Below, piece after piece: positions 34,265-42,651 of a stretch of DNA of 48,652 nucleotides (position 1 is its first letter; each line of letters begins with the position of its first letter). A model generated the notes under the pieces. That model ran no database searches, was not told where the DNA came from, and worked only from the letters and a program-made list of their open reading frames with translations. The stretch is from Thermomonas sp. (lineage in GTDB: Bacteria; Pseudomonadota; Gammaproteobacteria; Xanthomonadales; Xanthomonadaceae), in contig NZ_JADZDS010000114.1 of NCBI RefSeq assembly GCF_020850895.1, forward strand, positions 1-48,652, given 5' to 3'. Position numbers and translations under genes: made by a program.

Positions 34265-35845
34265 TCAGGCTGCCTTGGCCGTTTCCGCCGGTGCCGAGGT
34301 CCGGATCAGGTGGTCGAAGGCCGACAGCGCGGCCGTGGAGCCACCGCCCATCGCCACCACGATTTGCTTGTAGGCCTCGGTGGTGGCGTCGCCGGCGGCA
34401 AACACGCCAGGCAGGCTGGTGTGGCCGCGTTCGTCGATCACGATTTCGCCGCGCGGCGACAGTTCCAACGCACCCTTCAGCCACTCGGTGTTGGGGAGCA
34501 GGCCGATCTGCACGAACACGCCGGCAAGGTCGAGATCACGCGCTTGGCCATTGCTTCGGTCAGTGAAACGCAGCCCGGTGAGCTTGCTGCCATCGCCCAG
34601 CATCTCGGTGGTTTGCGCGTTCACATGCACGGCGGTGTTGGGCAGGCTGTACAGCTTGCGCTGCAGGACCGCATCCGCACGCAGTTGGCCGTCGAACTCC
34701 AGCACCGTCACGTGTTCGACGACACCGGCCAGGTCGATCGCCGCCTCGATGCCGGAATTGCCGCCGCCGATCACCGCCACCCGCTTGCCCTTGAACAGCG
34801 GGCCGTCGCAGTGCGGGCAATAGGTGACGCCCTTGGTACGGTAATCGGCCTCGCCGGGCACACCGGTCTGCCGCCAGCGTGCGCCGGGGGCGAGGATCAC
34901 GGTCTTGCTGCGCAAGGTCGCGCCGCTTTCCAGTTCGACGCCAATCAGCGCGTTCGCGGCGGAGGCAGGGTGCAGTGCGTTTGCGCGCTGGGTGGTGATC
35001 ACGTCGACGCCATAGCTGCGCACATGCGCTTCCAGAGAGGCGGCCAGCTTCGGCCCTTCGGTGTATTCGACCGAAGGAAAATTCTCGATCGCCATGGTGT
35101 CCTGCACCTGGCCGCCGAAACGCTCGGCGATGAGGCCCGTGCGGATGCCCTTGCGTGCGGCGTAGATCGCGGCTGCCGCGCCGGCCGGGCCACCACCGAC
35201 GATCAGCACGTCGTACGGCTCACGCGCGCTCAAGGCGTCTGCCGCACGCGCCGCGGCACCGCTGTCAAGCTTGGCCAGGATTTGTTCGATGCTCATGCGG
35301 CCCGAGTCGAATTCCACGCCGTTGCGGTACACCGTCGGCACCGACAGGATCTGCTTGGCTTCGACTTCATCCTGGAACAGTGATCCATCGATGGCGACGT
35401 GGTGGATGCGCGGGTTGAGCACGCTCATGGCGTTCAGTGCCTGCACGGTGTCCGGGCAGCTCTGGCAATGCAGGGACATGAACGTTTCGAAATGGTGCTC
35501 GCCTGGCAAGTCGCGCACGTGCTGCGCCAGCGCCGCGTCGATGCGCACCGGGTGGCCACCCACCTGCAGCAGGGCCAGCACCAATGACGTGAATTCGTGG
35601 CCCAGTGGGATGCCGGCGAAGCCCACCTGCACGTCGCTGCCGGTGCGCTGGATCAGGAAGGAGGGCTTGCGCGCATCGTCACCGTCGGCGCGGGAAATCT
35701 TCGGCGACAGCGCGGTGATTTCATCCAGCAAAGCGTCGAGTTCACGCGACGTCTCGGAATTGTCCAGCGAGGCGACAAGCGCAATGGGATGTTGCAGTTT
35801 TTCGAGATAGGTGGCGAGCTGCGTCTTGAGGCTGGCGTCCAACAT
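34265..35845 (-). CDS. ahpF: Alkyl hydroperoxide reductase subunit F
   Basis: AhpF is the NADH-dependent flavoprotein that re-reduces AhpC. The 526 residues contain an N-terminal thioredoxin-like double domain with the CxxC in LHCQSCPD, and a thioredoxin-reductase-like part with the FAD site [18 protein letters not shown], the CxxC in YCPHCDG and the NAD site [20 protein letters not shown] 35845 is chosen because AAAGGAG lies six bases upstream; the open frame extends further without family match. A 138-base gap with a strong hairpin separates it from ahpC. Confidence 0.97.
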   Translation of the reverse strand: MLDASLKTQLATYLEKLQHPIALVASLDNSETSRELDALLDEITALSPKISRADGDDARKPSFLIQRTGSDVQVGFAGIPLGHEFTSLVLALLQVGGHPVRIDAALAQHVRDLPGEHHFETFMSLHCQSCPDTVQALNAMSVLNPRIHHVAIDGSLFQDEVEAKQILSVPTVYRNGVEFDSGRMSIEQILAKLDSGAAARAADALSAREPYDVLIVGGGPAGAAAAIYAARKGIRTGLIAERFGGQVQDTMAIENFPSVEYTEGPKLAASLEAHVRSYGVDVITTQRANALHPASAANALIGVELESGATLRSKTVILAPGARWRQTGVPGEADYRTKGVTYCPHCDGPLFKGKRVAVIGGGNSGIEAAIDLAGVVEHVTVLEFDGQLRADAVLQRKLYSLPNTAVHVNAQTTEMLGDGSKLTGLRFTDRSNGQARDLDLAGVFVQIGLLPNTEWLKGALELSPRGEIVIDERGHTSLPGVFAAGDATTEAYKQIVVAMGGGSTAALSAFDHLIRTSAPAETAKAA

Positions 35846-35951
35846 GGGGGCTCCTTTGAAGGATTTCAGGTGCGCACACGCGTGCCGCATGACGGCGGCA
35901 TGGCGTCGAAAGGGCTGGGTGAACGCGATGGCCGGCATCGGTTTCACGCAG

Positions 35952-35970
35952 CCCTCTCCTTGAGAGAGGG
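35952..35970 (-). terminator. Hairpin after ahpC, possible partial terminator or mRNA-end protector
   Basis: CCCTCTC 35952-35958 pairs perfectly with GAGAGGG 35964-35970 around a five-base loop. Read in the ahpC direction it begins 13 bases after the ahpC stop. No T-run follows, so full intrinsic termination is unlikely; it may lower read-through into ahpF or stabilise the ahpC message. Confidence 0.5.
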
Positions 35971-35983
35971 TGCGATGGCGCGC

Positions 35984-36547
35984 TTAGATCTTGCCGACCA
36001 AGTCCAGCGACGGGGTGATGGTCTTGGCGCCTTCCTTCCACTTGGCCGGGCACACTTCGCCGCTGTGGCTGGCGACGTACTGGGCGGCCTGCAGCTTGCG
36101 CAGGGTTTCGCTGACGTCGCGGGCGATGGCGTTGTCGTGCACTTCCATGGTCTTGATGGTGCCTTCCGGGTTGATCACGAAGGTGCCACGCAGGGCCAGG
36201 CCCGCTTCCGGGATATGCACGCCGAAGGCATTGGTCAGGGCGTGGGTGGGATCGCCCACCAGCGGGAATTGGGCCTTGCCCACCGCCGGGCTGGTTTCGT
36301 GCCACACCTTGTGGCTGAAGTGGGTATCGGTGGTGACGATGTAGACCTCGGCACCGGCCTTCTGGAACTCGGCGTAATGCTCGGCGGCATCTTCGATTTC
36401 GGTCGGGCAATTGAAGGTGAAGGCGGCCGGCATGAAGATCAGCACCGACCAGTGCCCCTTGAGGCTGGCGTCGGTGACTTCGACAAACTTGCCGTTGTGG
36501 AAGGCGTTGGCCTTGAACGGCTGAACCTGGGTATTGATCAGGGACAT
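35984..36547 (-). CDS. ahpC: Alkyl hydroperoxide reductase peroxiredoxin AhpC
   Basis: AhpC reduces hydrogen peroxide and organic hydroperoxides; it is a typical two-Cys peroxiredoxin. The 187-residue protein has the peroxidatic Cys47 in FTFNCPTEIED and the resolving Cys166 in GEVCPAKW, and ends with LDLVGKI. The length equals that of E. coli AhpC. ATG 36547 has AGGAG eight bases upstream. A sigma-70-like promoter and an OxyR site lie in front, so induction by peroxide is expected. The codon choice (strong C/G third positions) fits high expression. Confidence 0.98.
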   Translation of the reverse strand: MSLINTQVQPFKANAFHNGKFVEVTDASLKGHWSVLIFMPAAFTFNCPTEIEDAAEHYAEFQKAGAEVYIVTTDTHFSHKVWHETSPAVGKAQFPLVGDPTHALTNAFGVHIPEAGLALRGTFVINPEGTIKTMEVHDNAIARDVSETLRKLQAAQYVASHSGEVCPAKWKEGAKTITPSLDLVGKI

Positions 36548-36589
36548 CGGGACTACTCCTGTGTGGTGGGTGAATGGGTCATTGGGATC

Positions 36590-36618
36590 AAGATAGGCGA
36601 ACTCAATCGATATGTAAA
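36590..36618 (-). promoter_or_regulatory. ahpC promoter (-35 and -10)
   Basis: On the minus strand TTTACA (36618-36613) and TATCTT (36595-36590) are spaced by exactly 17 bases. The OxyR site ends next to the -35 hexamer, the usual layout for activation through contact with RNA polymerase. Transcription would start near 36583, giving a leader of about 36 bases. Confidence 0.7.
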
Positions 36619-36655
36619 ATGAATTGTGTGTATGGAAATGATAGGCTACATCTAT
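36619..36655. promoter_or_regulatory. OxyR binding site in front of ahpC
   Basis: The OxyR consensus is four tetramers, ATAG-7-CTAT-7-ATAG-7-CTAT. Here the pattern reads ATGA (36619), GTAT (36630), ATAG (36641) and CTAT (36652), each starting 11 bases after the last. The distal pair is perfect, the third best element has one mismatch and the promoter-side one two. oxyR itself is three genes downstream. Confidence 0.75.
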
Positions 36656-36749
36656 CAATTAAGGCTGCCTGACACCGACAAGGGTCAATTCATGCCCGAC
36701 CAAGGAACGCGTCCCGAGATGACGGCTTCATGACGGTTACCATGGGCGC

Positions 36750-37583
36750 ATGCAAGCAGCAAAAACGTCGGTGTCCGAACTTCTGGCGCATGCGCGCACT
36801 CGAATCGATGCCGCAGATGCCGAGATCCTGCTTGCGCACGTCTTGGACAAGCCTCGAAGTTGGCTGTTCGCTCACGCGGATGACTTGCCGGAACCGTCAG
36901 CGCTCGGCCTGTTTGCCGAGTTGCTGGAACGTCGTGCAACCGGCGAACCGGTGGCCTACCTGACCGGTTCGCGCGGCTTTTGGACGTTGGACTTGGCGGT
37001 CACGTCGGCGACCTTGGTGCCGCGTCCGGAAACCGAACTGCTGGTCGAGCAGGCGCTGTTGCGGATCCCCCCGGATGCGCCTTGGCGGCTTGCGGACCTG
37101 GGCACCGGTTGTGGCGGGATTGCATTGGCGCTGGCCAAGGAACGACCCGGCGCAACCATGGTCGCCACCGACCTGAGCGACGAAGCGTTGGACGTGGCGC
37201 GCGGGAATGCGCAGCGCAACGGGGTCGGCAACATCGAGTTCCGCCAAGGAAGCTGGCTCGAGCCTTTGGGCGAGGACCCATACGATCTCATTGCCAGCAA
37301 TCCCCCGTATGTTGCCGATGGCGACCCGCATCTGGGCGAGGGAGATCTCCGCTTCGAGCCGGCGCTGGCATTGTCATGCGGCAGCGATGGGCTGAACGCA
37401 CTGCGCGCGATTGCCGATGGCGCTTCGGCGCGGCTGCGCAAGGGCGGATGGCTGCTGTTCGAGCATGGCGTGGCGCAGGGCGCGGCGGTACGCGCGTTGT
37501 TGGTTGGCGCTGGTTTCGTTGACATCCAGACCGTGCAGGATCTCGAGGATCGTGACCGAGTGACCTTGGGCCGCGCACGGTAA
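36750..37583 (+). CDS. prmC: Release-factor glutamine methyltransferase PrmC
   Basis: PrmC methylates the Gln of the GGQ motif in release factors RF1 and RF2. The 277 residues show an N-terminal helical domain (AEILLAHVLDKPRSWL), GEPVAYLTGSRGFW, VPRPETELLVE, the S-adenosylmethionine site LADLGTGCGGIALALA and the catalytic NPPY in IASNPPYVADGD. Length matches E. coli PrmC (277). It is divergent from ahpC with about 200 bases between. prfA, its usual neighbour, is not next to it here. Confidence 0.95.
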   Translation: MQAAKTSVSELLAHARTRIDAADAEILLAHVLDKPRSWLFAHADDLPEPSALGLFAELLERRATGEPVAYLTGSRGFWTLDLAVTSATLVPRPETELLVEQALLRIPPDAPWRLADLGTGCGGIALALAKERPGATMVATDLSDEALDVARGNAQRNGVGNIEFRQGSWLEPLGEDPYDLIASNPPYVADGDPHLGEGDLRFEPALALSCGSDGLNALRAIADGASARLRKGGWLLFEHGVAQGAAVRALLVGAGFVDIQTVQDLEDRDRVTLGRAR

Positions 37584-37602
37584 TCCGGGCCAATTCGATC
37601 AT

Positions 37603-37624
37603 GGCGGGCCAAGACCCGCCCTAC
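37603..37624 (-). repeat. GTAG-headed palindrome (REP/SMAG-like) between prmC and pip
   Basis: GGCGGG 37603-37608 and CCCGCC 37615-37620 enclose CCAAGA; CTAC (GTAG on the minus strand) follows directly at 37621. A GTAG tetramer beside a GC-rich stem is the hallmark of REP-type elements described in Stenotrophomonas and related genera. It could also act as terminator for prmC, though no T-run follows. Confidence 0.65.
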
Positions 37625-37653
37625 AATTGGCATTCCTAATGCCGGTCATTCTC

Positions 37654-38598
37654 ATGCGCACGCTGTATCCCGAAATCACCCCCTACCGCAGCGGCACGCT
37701 GGCGGTGGACGCCCGCCACACCCTGTATTGGGAGGAATGCGGCAACCCCGACGGCAAGCCGGTGGTGCTGTTGCATGGCGGCCCTGGTGCGGGCTGTTCG
37801 GACACGATGCGGCGCTTCCACGATCCGGCCAAGTACCGCATCGTGTTGTTCGATCAACGCGGCTCAGGCCGCAGCACCCCGCATGCGGATCTAACCGACA
37901 ACACCACCTGGGATCTGGTGCGCGATATCGAAACGCTGCGCGCGCACCTCGGCATCGATCGTTGGCAGGTGTTCGGCGGCAGTTGGGGTTCCACCTTGGC
38001 GCTGGCCTATGCCGAAACCCATCCGGGGCGGGTCACCGAATTGGTGCTGCGTGGCATCTTCATGCTGCGGCGCTGGGAATTGGAATGGTTCTACCAGGAA
38101 GGCGCTTCGCGCCTGTTCCCGGATGCCTGGCAGCACTATCTGGAGGCCATTCCCGAGGTCGAGCGCTGTGATTTGATCGGGGCCTACCACCGCCGTCTGA
38201 CCTCACCGGACGAGGCCACCCGGCTGGCTGCGGCCCAAGCCTGGAGCATCTGGGAAGGCGGCACCAGTTACCTGCGGATTCCCGCTGACTACACCACCAG
38301 TCATGGCGATCCGCAGTTCGCATTGGCGTTTGCACGGATCGAGAACCACTACTTCGTCAACGGCGGTTTCTTCGAGGTCGAGGAGCAATTGCTGCGCGAC
38401 GCGCATCGGATCGCCGAGATCCCCGGCGTGATCGTGCATGGCCGCTATGACGTGGTCTGCCCGATCCAGAATGCCTTCGACCTGCACAAGGCGTGGCCGA
38501 AGGCGGAATTGGTGATCAGTGCGACCGCGGGACATTCCGCGTTCGAGGCTGAGAATGCGGCGGCGCTGGTGGAGGCAACCGACCGTTTCGCTGGCTGA
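37654..38598 (+). CDS. pip: Proline iminopeptidase (peptidase S33)
   Basis: This alpha/beta-hydrolase releases N-terminal proline from peptides. The 314 residues contain the oxyanion segment LLHGGPGAGCSD, DQRGSGRSTPH, the nucleophile elbow GGSWGSTLAL with Ser110, the acid in HGRYDVVCP and the His in TAGHSAFE. ATG 37654 (MRTLYPEITPY) matches how family proteins begin; ATG 37639, five codons earlier, cannot be excluded, and neither has a strong ribosome binding site. It converges with the Nudix gene, two bases between stops. Confidence 0.94.
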   Translation: MRTLYPEITPYRSGTLAVDARHTLYWEECGNPDGKPVVLLHGGPGAGCSDTMRRFHDPAKYRIVLFDQRGSGRSTPHADLTDNTTWDLVRDIETLRAHLGIDRWQVFGGSWGSTLALAYAETHPGRVTELVLRGIFMLRRWELEWFYQEGASRLFPDAWQHYLEAIPEVERCDLIGAYHRRLTSPDEATRLAAAQAWSIWEGGTSYLRIPADYTTSHGDPQFALAFARIENHYFVNGGFFEVEEQLLRDAHRIAEIPGVIVHGRYDVVCPIQNAFDLHKAWPKAELVISATAGHSAFEAENAAALVEATDRFAG

Positions 38599-38600
38599 GC

Positions 38601-39143
38601 CTACCCGGCCGGCGAGCCGTCCGGATTGCGCTCGATCATCCACAGGCCGGCCCAGAGCTTGAGGTCCAGTTCGTAGCCTTCGGACTGTTTTTGCATCAGC
38701 CAACTGGGGACTTCGCGGCGTCGTACGGCGTGCACGGTGATGTCTTCGTTGTCGACGCCACCGCCGTCGCCCACTTTCACCAGATCGCTGGCGCGCACGA
38801 AGGCGATGCGCTCGTTGCTCATGCCGGCGCTGGTGGGGCCGGTGAGCAGGACCTCGACGCGCCCTGGTGACCAGCCGGTTTCCTCGATCAGTTCACGGCG
38901 CGCAGCGTCGGTCAGCGTGTCCTCGGTGCGGTCGTCACCGACCAACCCGGCTGGCATTTCGATCGTGCGTGCGCCCAACGGCACGCGGTACTGTTCCACG
39001 AACAGCACCTCGTCGGCAGGCGTGACTGCGATCACGATCACCGCCATGCCTTGGCCGTGGATCCGCTCGCAGGACTCCCACGTGTCGATCTGGACCAGCC
39101 GCAGCCAACGGCCTGTGTAGAGAATGTGTTTGGTGTCTGGCAT
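38601..39143 (-). CDS. Nudix hydrolase (ADP-ribose pyrophosphatase-like)
   Basis: A 180-residue Nudix protein of the NudF/ADP-ribose pyrophosphatase type: WESCERIHGQGMAVIVIAVT, FVEQYRVPLGARTIEMPAGL and the Nudix core RRELIEETGW. The first acidic position of the box (G-x5-E-x7) seems to be Asp if the usual spacing holds. TSAGMSNERIAFVRA follows, typical of sugar-nucleotide hydrolases. It is followed at 100 bases by the exonuclease gene on the same strand. The exact substrate is open. Confidence 0.85.
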   Translation of the reverse strand: MPDTKHILYTGRWLRLVQIDTWESCERIHGQGMAVIVIAVTPADEVLFVEQYRVPLGARTIEMPAGLVGDDRTEDTLTDAARRELIEETGWSPGRVEVLLTGPTSAGMSNERIAFVRASDLVKVGDGGGVDNEDITVHAVRRREVPSWLMQKQSEGYELDLKLWAGLWMIERNPDGSPAG

Positions 39144-39243
39144 GGAGTGATGCTAGCGCAGGGCCGGCAAGAGGATGTGCAGTCCGCCCTGGCCTGCAGG
39201 GGGGCCGTGACGCTGATTGAAGCAGGCAATGCCCGGCGTGGGT

Positions 39244-40146
39244 TCAGGAGGCAAGCCCTGCCGCGGCATCCAGCCGTCGGCGCGTCATCGCGCCGAAGCC
39301 CATCCAGTCTGCCAGCGCGGCCAGTTCGTCGGCATGGCCGGTGCTGCGCCGGAAATCACCGTCCGGCAGCGGGGCGTCCAGCGCAATGGTGGTGAGTTGG
39401 CGCCACAGCAATACCTGTGCGCGCTGTTCGCGCAGGCGCGTGGCCATTTGCGCCGCGCCGCGCAGTCGCAGGAAGGGCACTTCATCGATCCGTTCCAGCA
39501 GTGCATCGAGGGTGCCGTAATGGCCCAGCAGGGTGGCCGCCGATTTTGGCCCGATGCCGGTGACGCCGGGGATGTTGTCCACCGCGTCGCCGGCCAGCGC
39601 GAGATAATCCGGAATCTGCTCGGCGTGCACCCCGTGCCGCGATTTCACCCCCCCGTGGCCCCAGCGCAGGCCCTTGCCGAAGTCGACCTGCTCGTCGCCC
39701 TCGCGCAGCAATTGCGACAGGTCCTTGTCGGCCGAAACGATCACGCTCCGGAAGCCGCGATTGCGCGAGGTCCAGATGGCGCTGCCGATCAAGTCGTCGG
39801 CCTCGTAGTTTGCGTGTGCCAGTGTGGCCAGCCCGAGTGCCGTGCACAGCGCCTTGCACCATGCGAACTGGCGTTTCAGCTCCGGAGGCGCCGGGTCGCG
39901 GTTGGCCTTGTAAGCCGGATACAGCGCATGCCGGAAGTTGCTGCCAAGGCTTTCATCGAAGGCAACGGCAATGTGGCTGGGGCGCTCACTTTCCAGTAAT
40001 TCGAGCAGGAAGCGTGCGAACCCCTGCACCGCATTGGTCGGCCAGCCGTCAGGGTCGTGGAATTCCTCCGCTGGCAGCGAATGCCAGGCGCGGAACACGT
40101 AGAGCGAAGCGTCGATGAGATGAAGGGTGGGCGGTGGCGTGGGCAT
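39244..40146 (-). CDS. 5'-3' exonuclease/flap endonuclease-like protein (Xni/ExoIX type)
   Basis: A 300-residue protein corresponding to the N-terminal nuclease of DNA polymerase I: LIDASLYVFRAWH, AFDESLGSNFRHAL, YEADDLIGSAIW, VSADKDLSQLL and the helix-hairpin-helix GDAVDNIPGVTGIGPKSAATLLG. All the expected acidic metal ligands are present, including those of the first metal site, which E. coli Xni retains. ATG 40146 is chosen because it precedes the first beta strand; the open frame upstream overlaps the nitroreductase end. Likely role: flap or primer processing. Confidence 0.9.
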   Translation of the reverse strand: MPTPPPTLHLIDASLYVFRAWHSLPAEEFHDPDGWPTNAVQGFARFLLELLESERPSHIAVAFDESLGSNFRHALYPAYKANRDPAPPELKRQFAWCKALCTALGLATLAHANYEADDLIGSAIWTSRNRGFRSVIVSADKDLSQLLREGDEQVDFGKGLRWGHGGVKSRHGVHAEQIPDYLALAGDAVDNIPGVTGIGPKSAATLLGHYGTLDALLERIDEVPFLRLRGAAQMATRLREQRAQVLLWRQLTTIALDAPLPDGDFRRSTGHADELAALADWMGFGAMTRRRLDAAAGLAS

Positions 40147-40162
40147 GGCGTCGTTCCGTGGT

Positions 40163-40732
40163 CTACGGCTGCCAGACCCGGAGCAGGTCAGACGGATCCG
40201 GGCGAGCGCGGTCGCGGACCGCGATCTGTGGCGTGCCAATGGCCACGGTGCCGATCAGTTGCTCTTCGGTCGTCAACCCCAGCGTGTTCTCGAGGAAGGG
40301 GCGGTCGTAGGCCAGCCAGCCGGTCAGCAACTGTGCGCCGAAGCCTTCGGCCTGTGCCGCAAGCAGCAGCATCAGCGTGGTGCAGGAGGCGCTGACCAAG
40401 CGTTCGACCGTGGGGATCTTTTCGTCGGGTCCGAGTCGGGCGATGACGGCCACGGTCAGCGGCGGCACGGTGAAGCGGGTGCGCAGCTTGTCCTCCACGG
40501 CGGGGTCGCTGTCCGGCGCGCGTTCGCGCAATCGGGCCAACGCCGCGTCGGCCAGCGCGCCGCGCGCCGCGCCGTCGATGCGCAGGAACCGGAACGGCTC
40601 CCGCTTGCCATGGTCGGGCACCCGCACCGCGGTCTGCAGCATGCGCAGCAGTTGCTCCGGCGTGGGGCCGGGGGCACCCAGTTGGCGCGTCGGAATCGAG
40701 TGGCGGGAGTCGAGATCGGCAAGTGTCAACAT
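40163..40732 (-). CDS. Nitroreductase-family flavoprotein (YdjA-like)
   Basis: A 189-residue FMN-dependent nitroreductase resembling E. coli YdjA: LDSRHSIPTRQL, TAVRVPDHGKREPFRF with the FMN-phosphate Arg, ASCTTLMLLLAAQAEGFGAQ and VAIGTPQ near the C-terminus. YdjA-type proteins are the shortest of the family. ATG 40732 has AAGGAA four bases upstream; an earlier in-frame ATG lacks this. It is divergent from pntAa with 78 bases between, which should hold both promoters. Confidence 0.88.
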   Translation of the reverse strand: MLTLADLDSRHSIPTRQLGAPGPTPEQLLRMLQTAVRVPDHGKREPFRFLRIDGAARGALADAALARLRERAPDSDPAVEDKLRTRFTVPPLTVAVIARLGPDEKIPTVERLVSASCTTLMLLLAAQAEGFGAQLLTGWLAYDRPFLENTLGLTTEEQLIGTVAIGTPQIAVRDRARPDPSDLLRVWQP

Positions 40733-40810
40733 GGATTCCTTGGGCCAATGCCTGCCAAGAACGGGGCGCATTGGTTAGGATGATGCCGGATCAGGGCACG
40801 GGAGCGGGTG

Positions 40811-41896
40811 ATGGCGGTGAACGTGGGCGTGGCGCGCGAAACGGCAAACGGCGAACGCCGGGTGGCCCTGACGCCGGAAACCTGCAAGAAACTGGTGGCG
40901 GCCGGGTGTGCGGTGCGCATCCAGCCGGGGATCGGGGCGGGGGCCTATTTCCCGGATTCCGCTTACGTCGCGGCCGGCGCCGAGCTGGCCGAGGATGCGG
41001 TTGCCGAGGCCGATCTGGTGCTGTGCGTGCAGCCCCCGGGCCATGCCGCCATTGCCGACCTGAAGCAGGGTGCGGTGCTGGTCGGCAGCCTGCAGCCACA
41101 GGCCGATCCGGCGCGCGCCGAAGCGATCCAGGCCCGCGGCCTGACGACATTTCCCCTCGAGAAACTGCCGCGCACCACCCGCGCACAGGCAATGGATGTG
41201 CTCAGCTCGCAGGCCGGCATGGCCGGCTACAAGGCGGTGCTGATCGCTGCGCAACTGGCGCCGCGGTTCTTCCCGATGCTGACCACCGCAGCGGGCACGA
41301 TCCGGCCGTCGAAGGTGTTGATCGTGGGTGCTGGCGTGGCCGGCCTGCAGGCTGTTGCCACCGCCAAGCGCCTCGGTGCGGCGGTGGAAGGCTTCGACGT
41401 GCGCCCGGAAACCCGCGAGCAGATCGAATCGCTGGGCGGCAAGTTCCTCGACCTCGGCGTGTCGGCGGCGGGTGAGGGCGGCTACGCGCGCCAGCTCACC
41501 GACGAGGAACGCGCCCTGCAGCAGCAGCGTTTGGCCGATCATCTCAAGGGGATCGACGTGGTGGTGTGCACCGCCGCGGTGCCGGGTCGACCCGCGCCGA
41601 AGATCATTTCCGCCGAGATGGTGGCGGGAATGAAACCGGGCAGCGTGATCGTCGATCTGGCCGCCGAGACCGGCGGCAACTGCGCCCTCACCCAGCCCGG
41701 GCAGACCGTCGATCGCAATGGCGTGACCGTCGCCGGCCCGCTGAATCTCGCTTCGATGGGTGCCCAGCACGCCAGCGAGATGTACGCCCGCAACGTCTAC
41801 AACTTCGTCAGCCTCCTGCTCAAGGACGGTGCCCTGCACTTCGACTGGAGCGACGAGTTGCTGGCCAAGACGGTGTGGCCAGAATGCGCGGGATGA
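40811..41896 (+). CDS. pntAa: NAD(P) transhydrogenase subunit alpha, part 1 (PntAa)
   Basis: The NAD(H)-binding domain I of proton-translocating transhydrogenase, which couples the proton gradient to NADPH formation. The 361 residues show VARETANGERRVALTPET at the N-terminus, RTTRAQAMDVLSSQAGMAGY, the nucleotide fold VLIVGAGVAGLQAVATAKRLG and the mobile-loop region VVCTAAVPGRPAPKIIS. It lacks the membrane segment, as in the three-gene form. ATG 40811 has GGAG upstream. Unusually, the membrane subunits pntAb and pntB are not next but 2.6 kb away, beyond a hydrolase gene and an opposing operon. Confidence 0.94.
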   Translation: MAVNVGVARETANGERRVALTPETCKKLVAAGCAVRIQPGIGAGAYFPDSAYVAAGAELAEDAVAEADLVLCVQPPGHAAIADLKQGAVLVGSLQPQADPARAEAIQARGLTTFPLEKLPRTTRAQAMDVLSSQAGMAGYKAVLIAAQLAPRFFPMLTTAAGTIRPSKVLIVGAGVAGLQAVATAKRLGAAVEGFDVRPETREQIESLGGKFLDLGVSAAGEGGYARQLTDEERALQQQRLADHLKGIDVVVCTAAVPGRPAPKIISAEMVAGMKPGSVIVDLAAETGGNCALTQPGQTVDRNGVTVAGPLNLASMGAQHASEMYARNVYNFVSLLLKDGALHFDWSDELLAKTVWPECAG

Positions 41897-42651
41897 TCCG
41901 CAGGACGCTGGCAGTTGTCGCGCTGGCGATTGTGCTGGTCTATCTTGCGATCTGCGGCCTGCTCTACGTCTCGCAGCGCGGCTACCTGTACTTCCCGGTG
42001 CCGCGCCAAGGCAATGCGCCTGCCTTCGTCCTGCACCGCGGCGATGCCGATGTGGTCGTCTCCACCAACGGCGTGGACAGCCCAGCCGCCGTGCTTTTTT
42101 TCGGCGGCAATGCCGAGGACGTCTCGCAGGCAATTCCGCTGCTGACGCGTGCGTTCCCCGGCCGCGCCGTCTTCGCGATGCACTACCGGAGTTATGGCGG
42201 CAGCACGGGGCAGCCGTCCGAGGTGGCGCTGGTGGCAGATGGCAAGCGTCTGTTCGACCTGCTGGCGAAGGAGCATCCGTCGATGGTGCTGGTCGGTCGC
42301 AGCCTCGGCAGCGGGATTGCCCTGCAGGTGGCCGTTGGTCGACGCGTCGAGCATCTGGTGCTGGTGACGCCCTACGACAGCATCTCCGGCCTGGCGCAGC
42401 AGCGTTTCCCGCTGTTCCCGGTGCGCTGGATCCTGCGGGACACCTACGAATCCTGGCGCTACGCTGCAAAGATCCACGTGCCGACCACCTTGGTCGTTGC
42501 TGGCCGCGACGAAGTCATCCCCAACACGAGTTCGCGACTGTTGGCCTCCCGATTCCCGCGCGGCGTTGCCAGCATCGTCACGTTTGCCGACGCCAACCAC
42601 AACGACATCTCGGGTTTCGATGGCTATGCCGATGCCTTGGGTCAACGCTGA
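41893..42651 (+). CDS. Membrane-anchored alpha/beta hydrolase
   Basis: A 252-residue protein with one N-terminal helix (TLAVVALAIVLVYLAICGLL) and a hydrolase domain of the type found near BEM46/ABHD13: VLFFGGNAEDVS, YRSYGGSTGQPSE, the nucleophile elbow LVGRSLGSGIAL, the acid in VAGRDEVIP and a His in DANHNDISG. ATG 41893 overlaps the pntAa stop by four bases; ATG 41884 is possible. Coupling to pntAa suggests co-expression, but no link to transhydrogenase is known to me. Its TGA is inside the first hairpin element of the following repeat region. Confidence 0.85.
   Translation: MIRRTLAVVALAIVLVYLAICGLLYVSQRGYLYFPVPRQGNAPAFVLHRGDADVVVSTNGVDSPAAVLFFGGNAEDVSQAIPLLTRAFPGRAVFAMHYRSYGGSTGQPSEVALVADGKRLFDLLAKEHPSMVLVGRSLGSGIALQVAVGRRVEHLVLVTPYDSISGLAQQRFPLFPVRWILRDTYESWRYAAKIHVPTTLVVAGRDEVIPNTSSRLLASRFPRGVASIVTFADANHNDISGFDGYADALGQR

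Noticed and set aside
40811-41896. Alanine dehydrogenase
   Set aside because: The N-terminus is shared by both families, but the RTTRAQAMDVLSSQ segment and the presence of pntAb and pntB nearby fit transhydrogenase subunit alpha.
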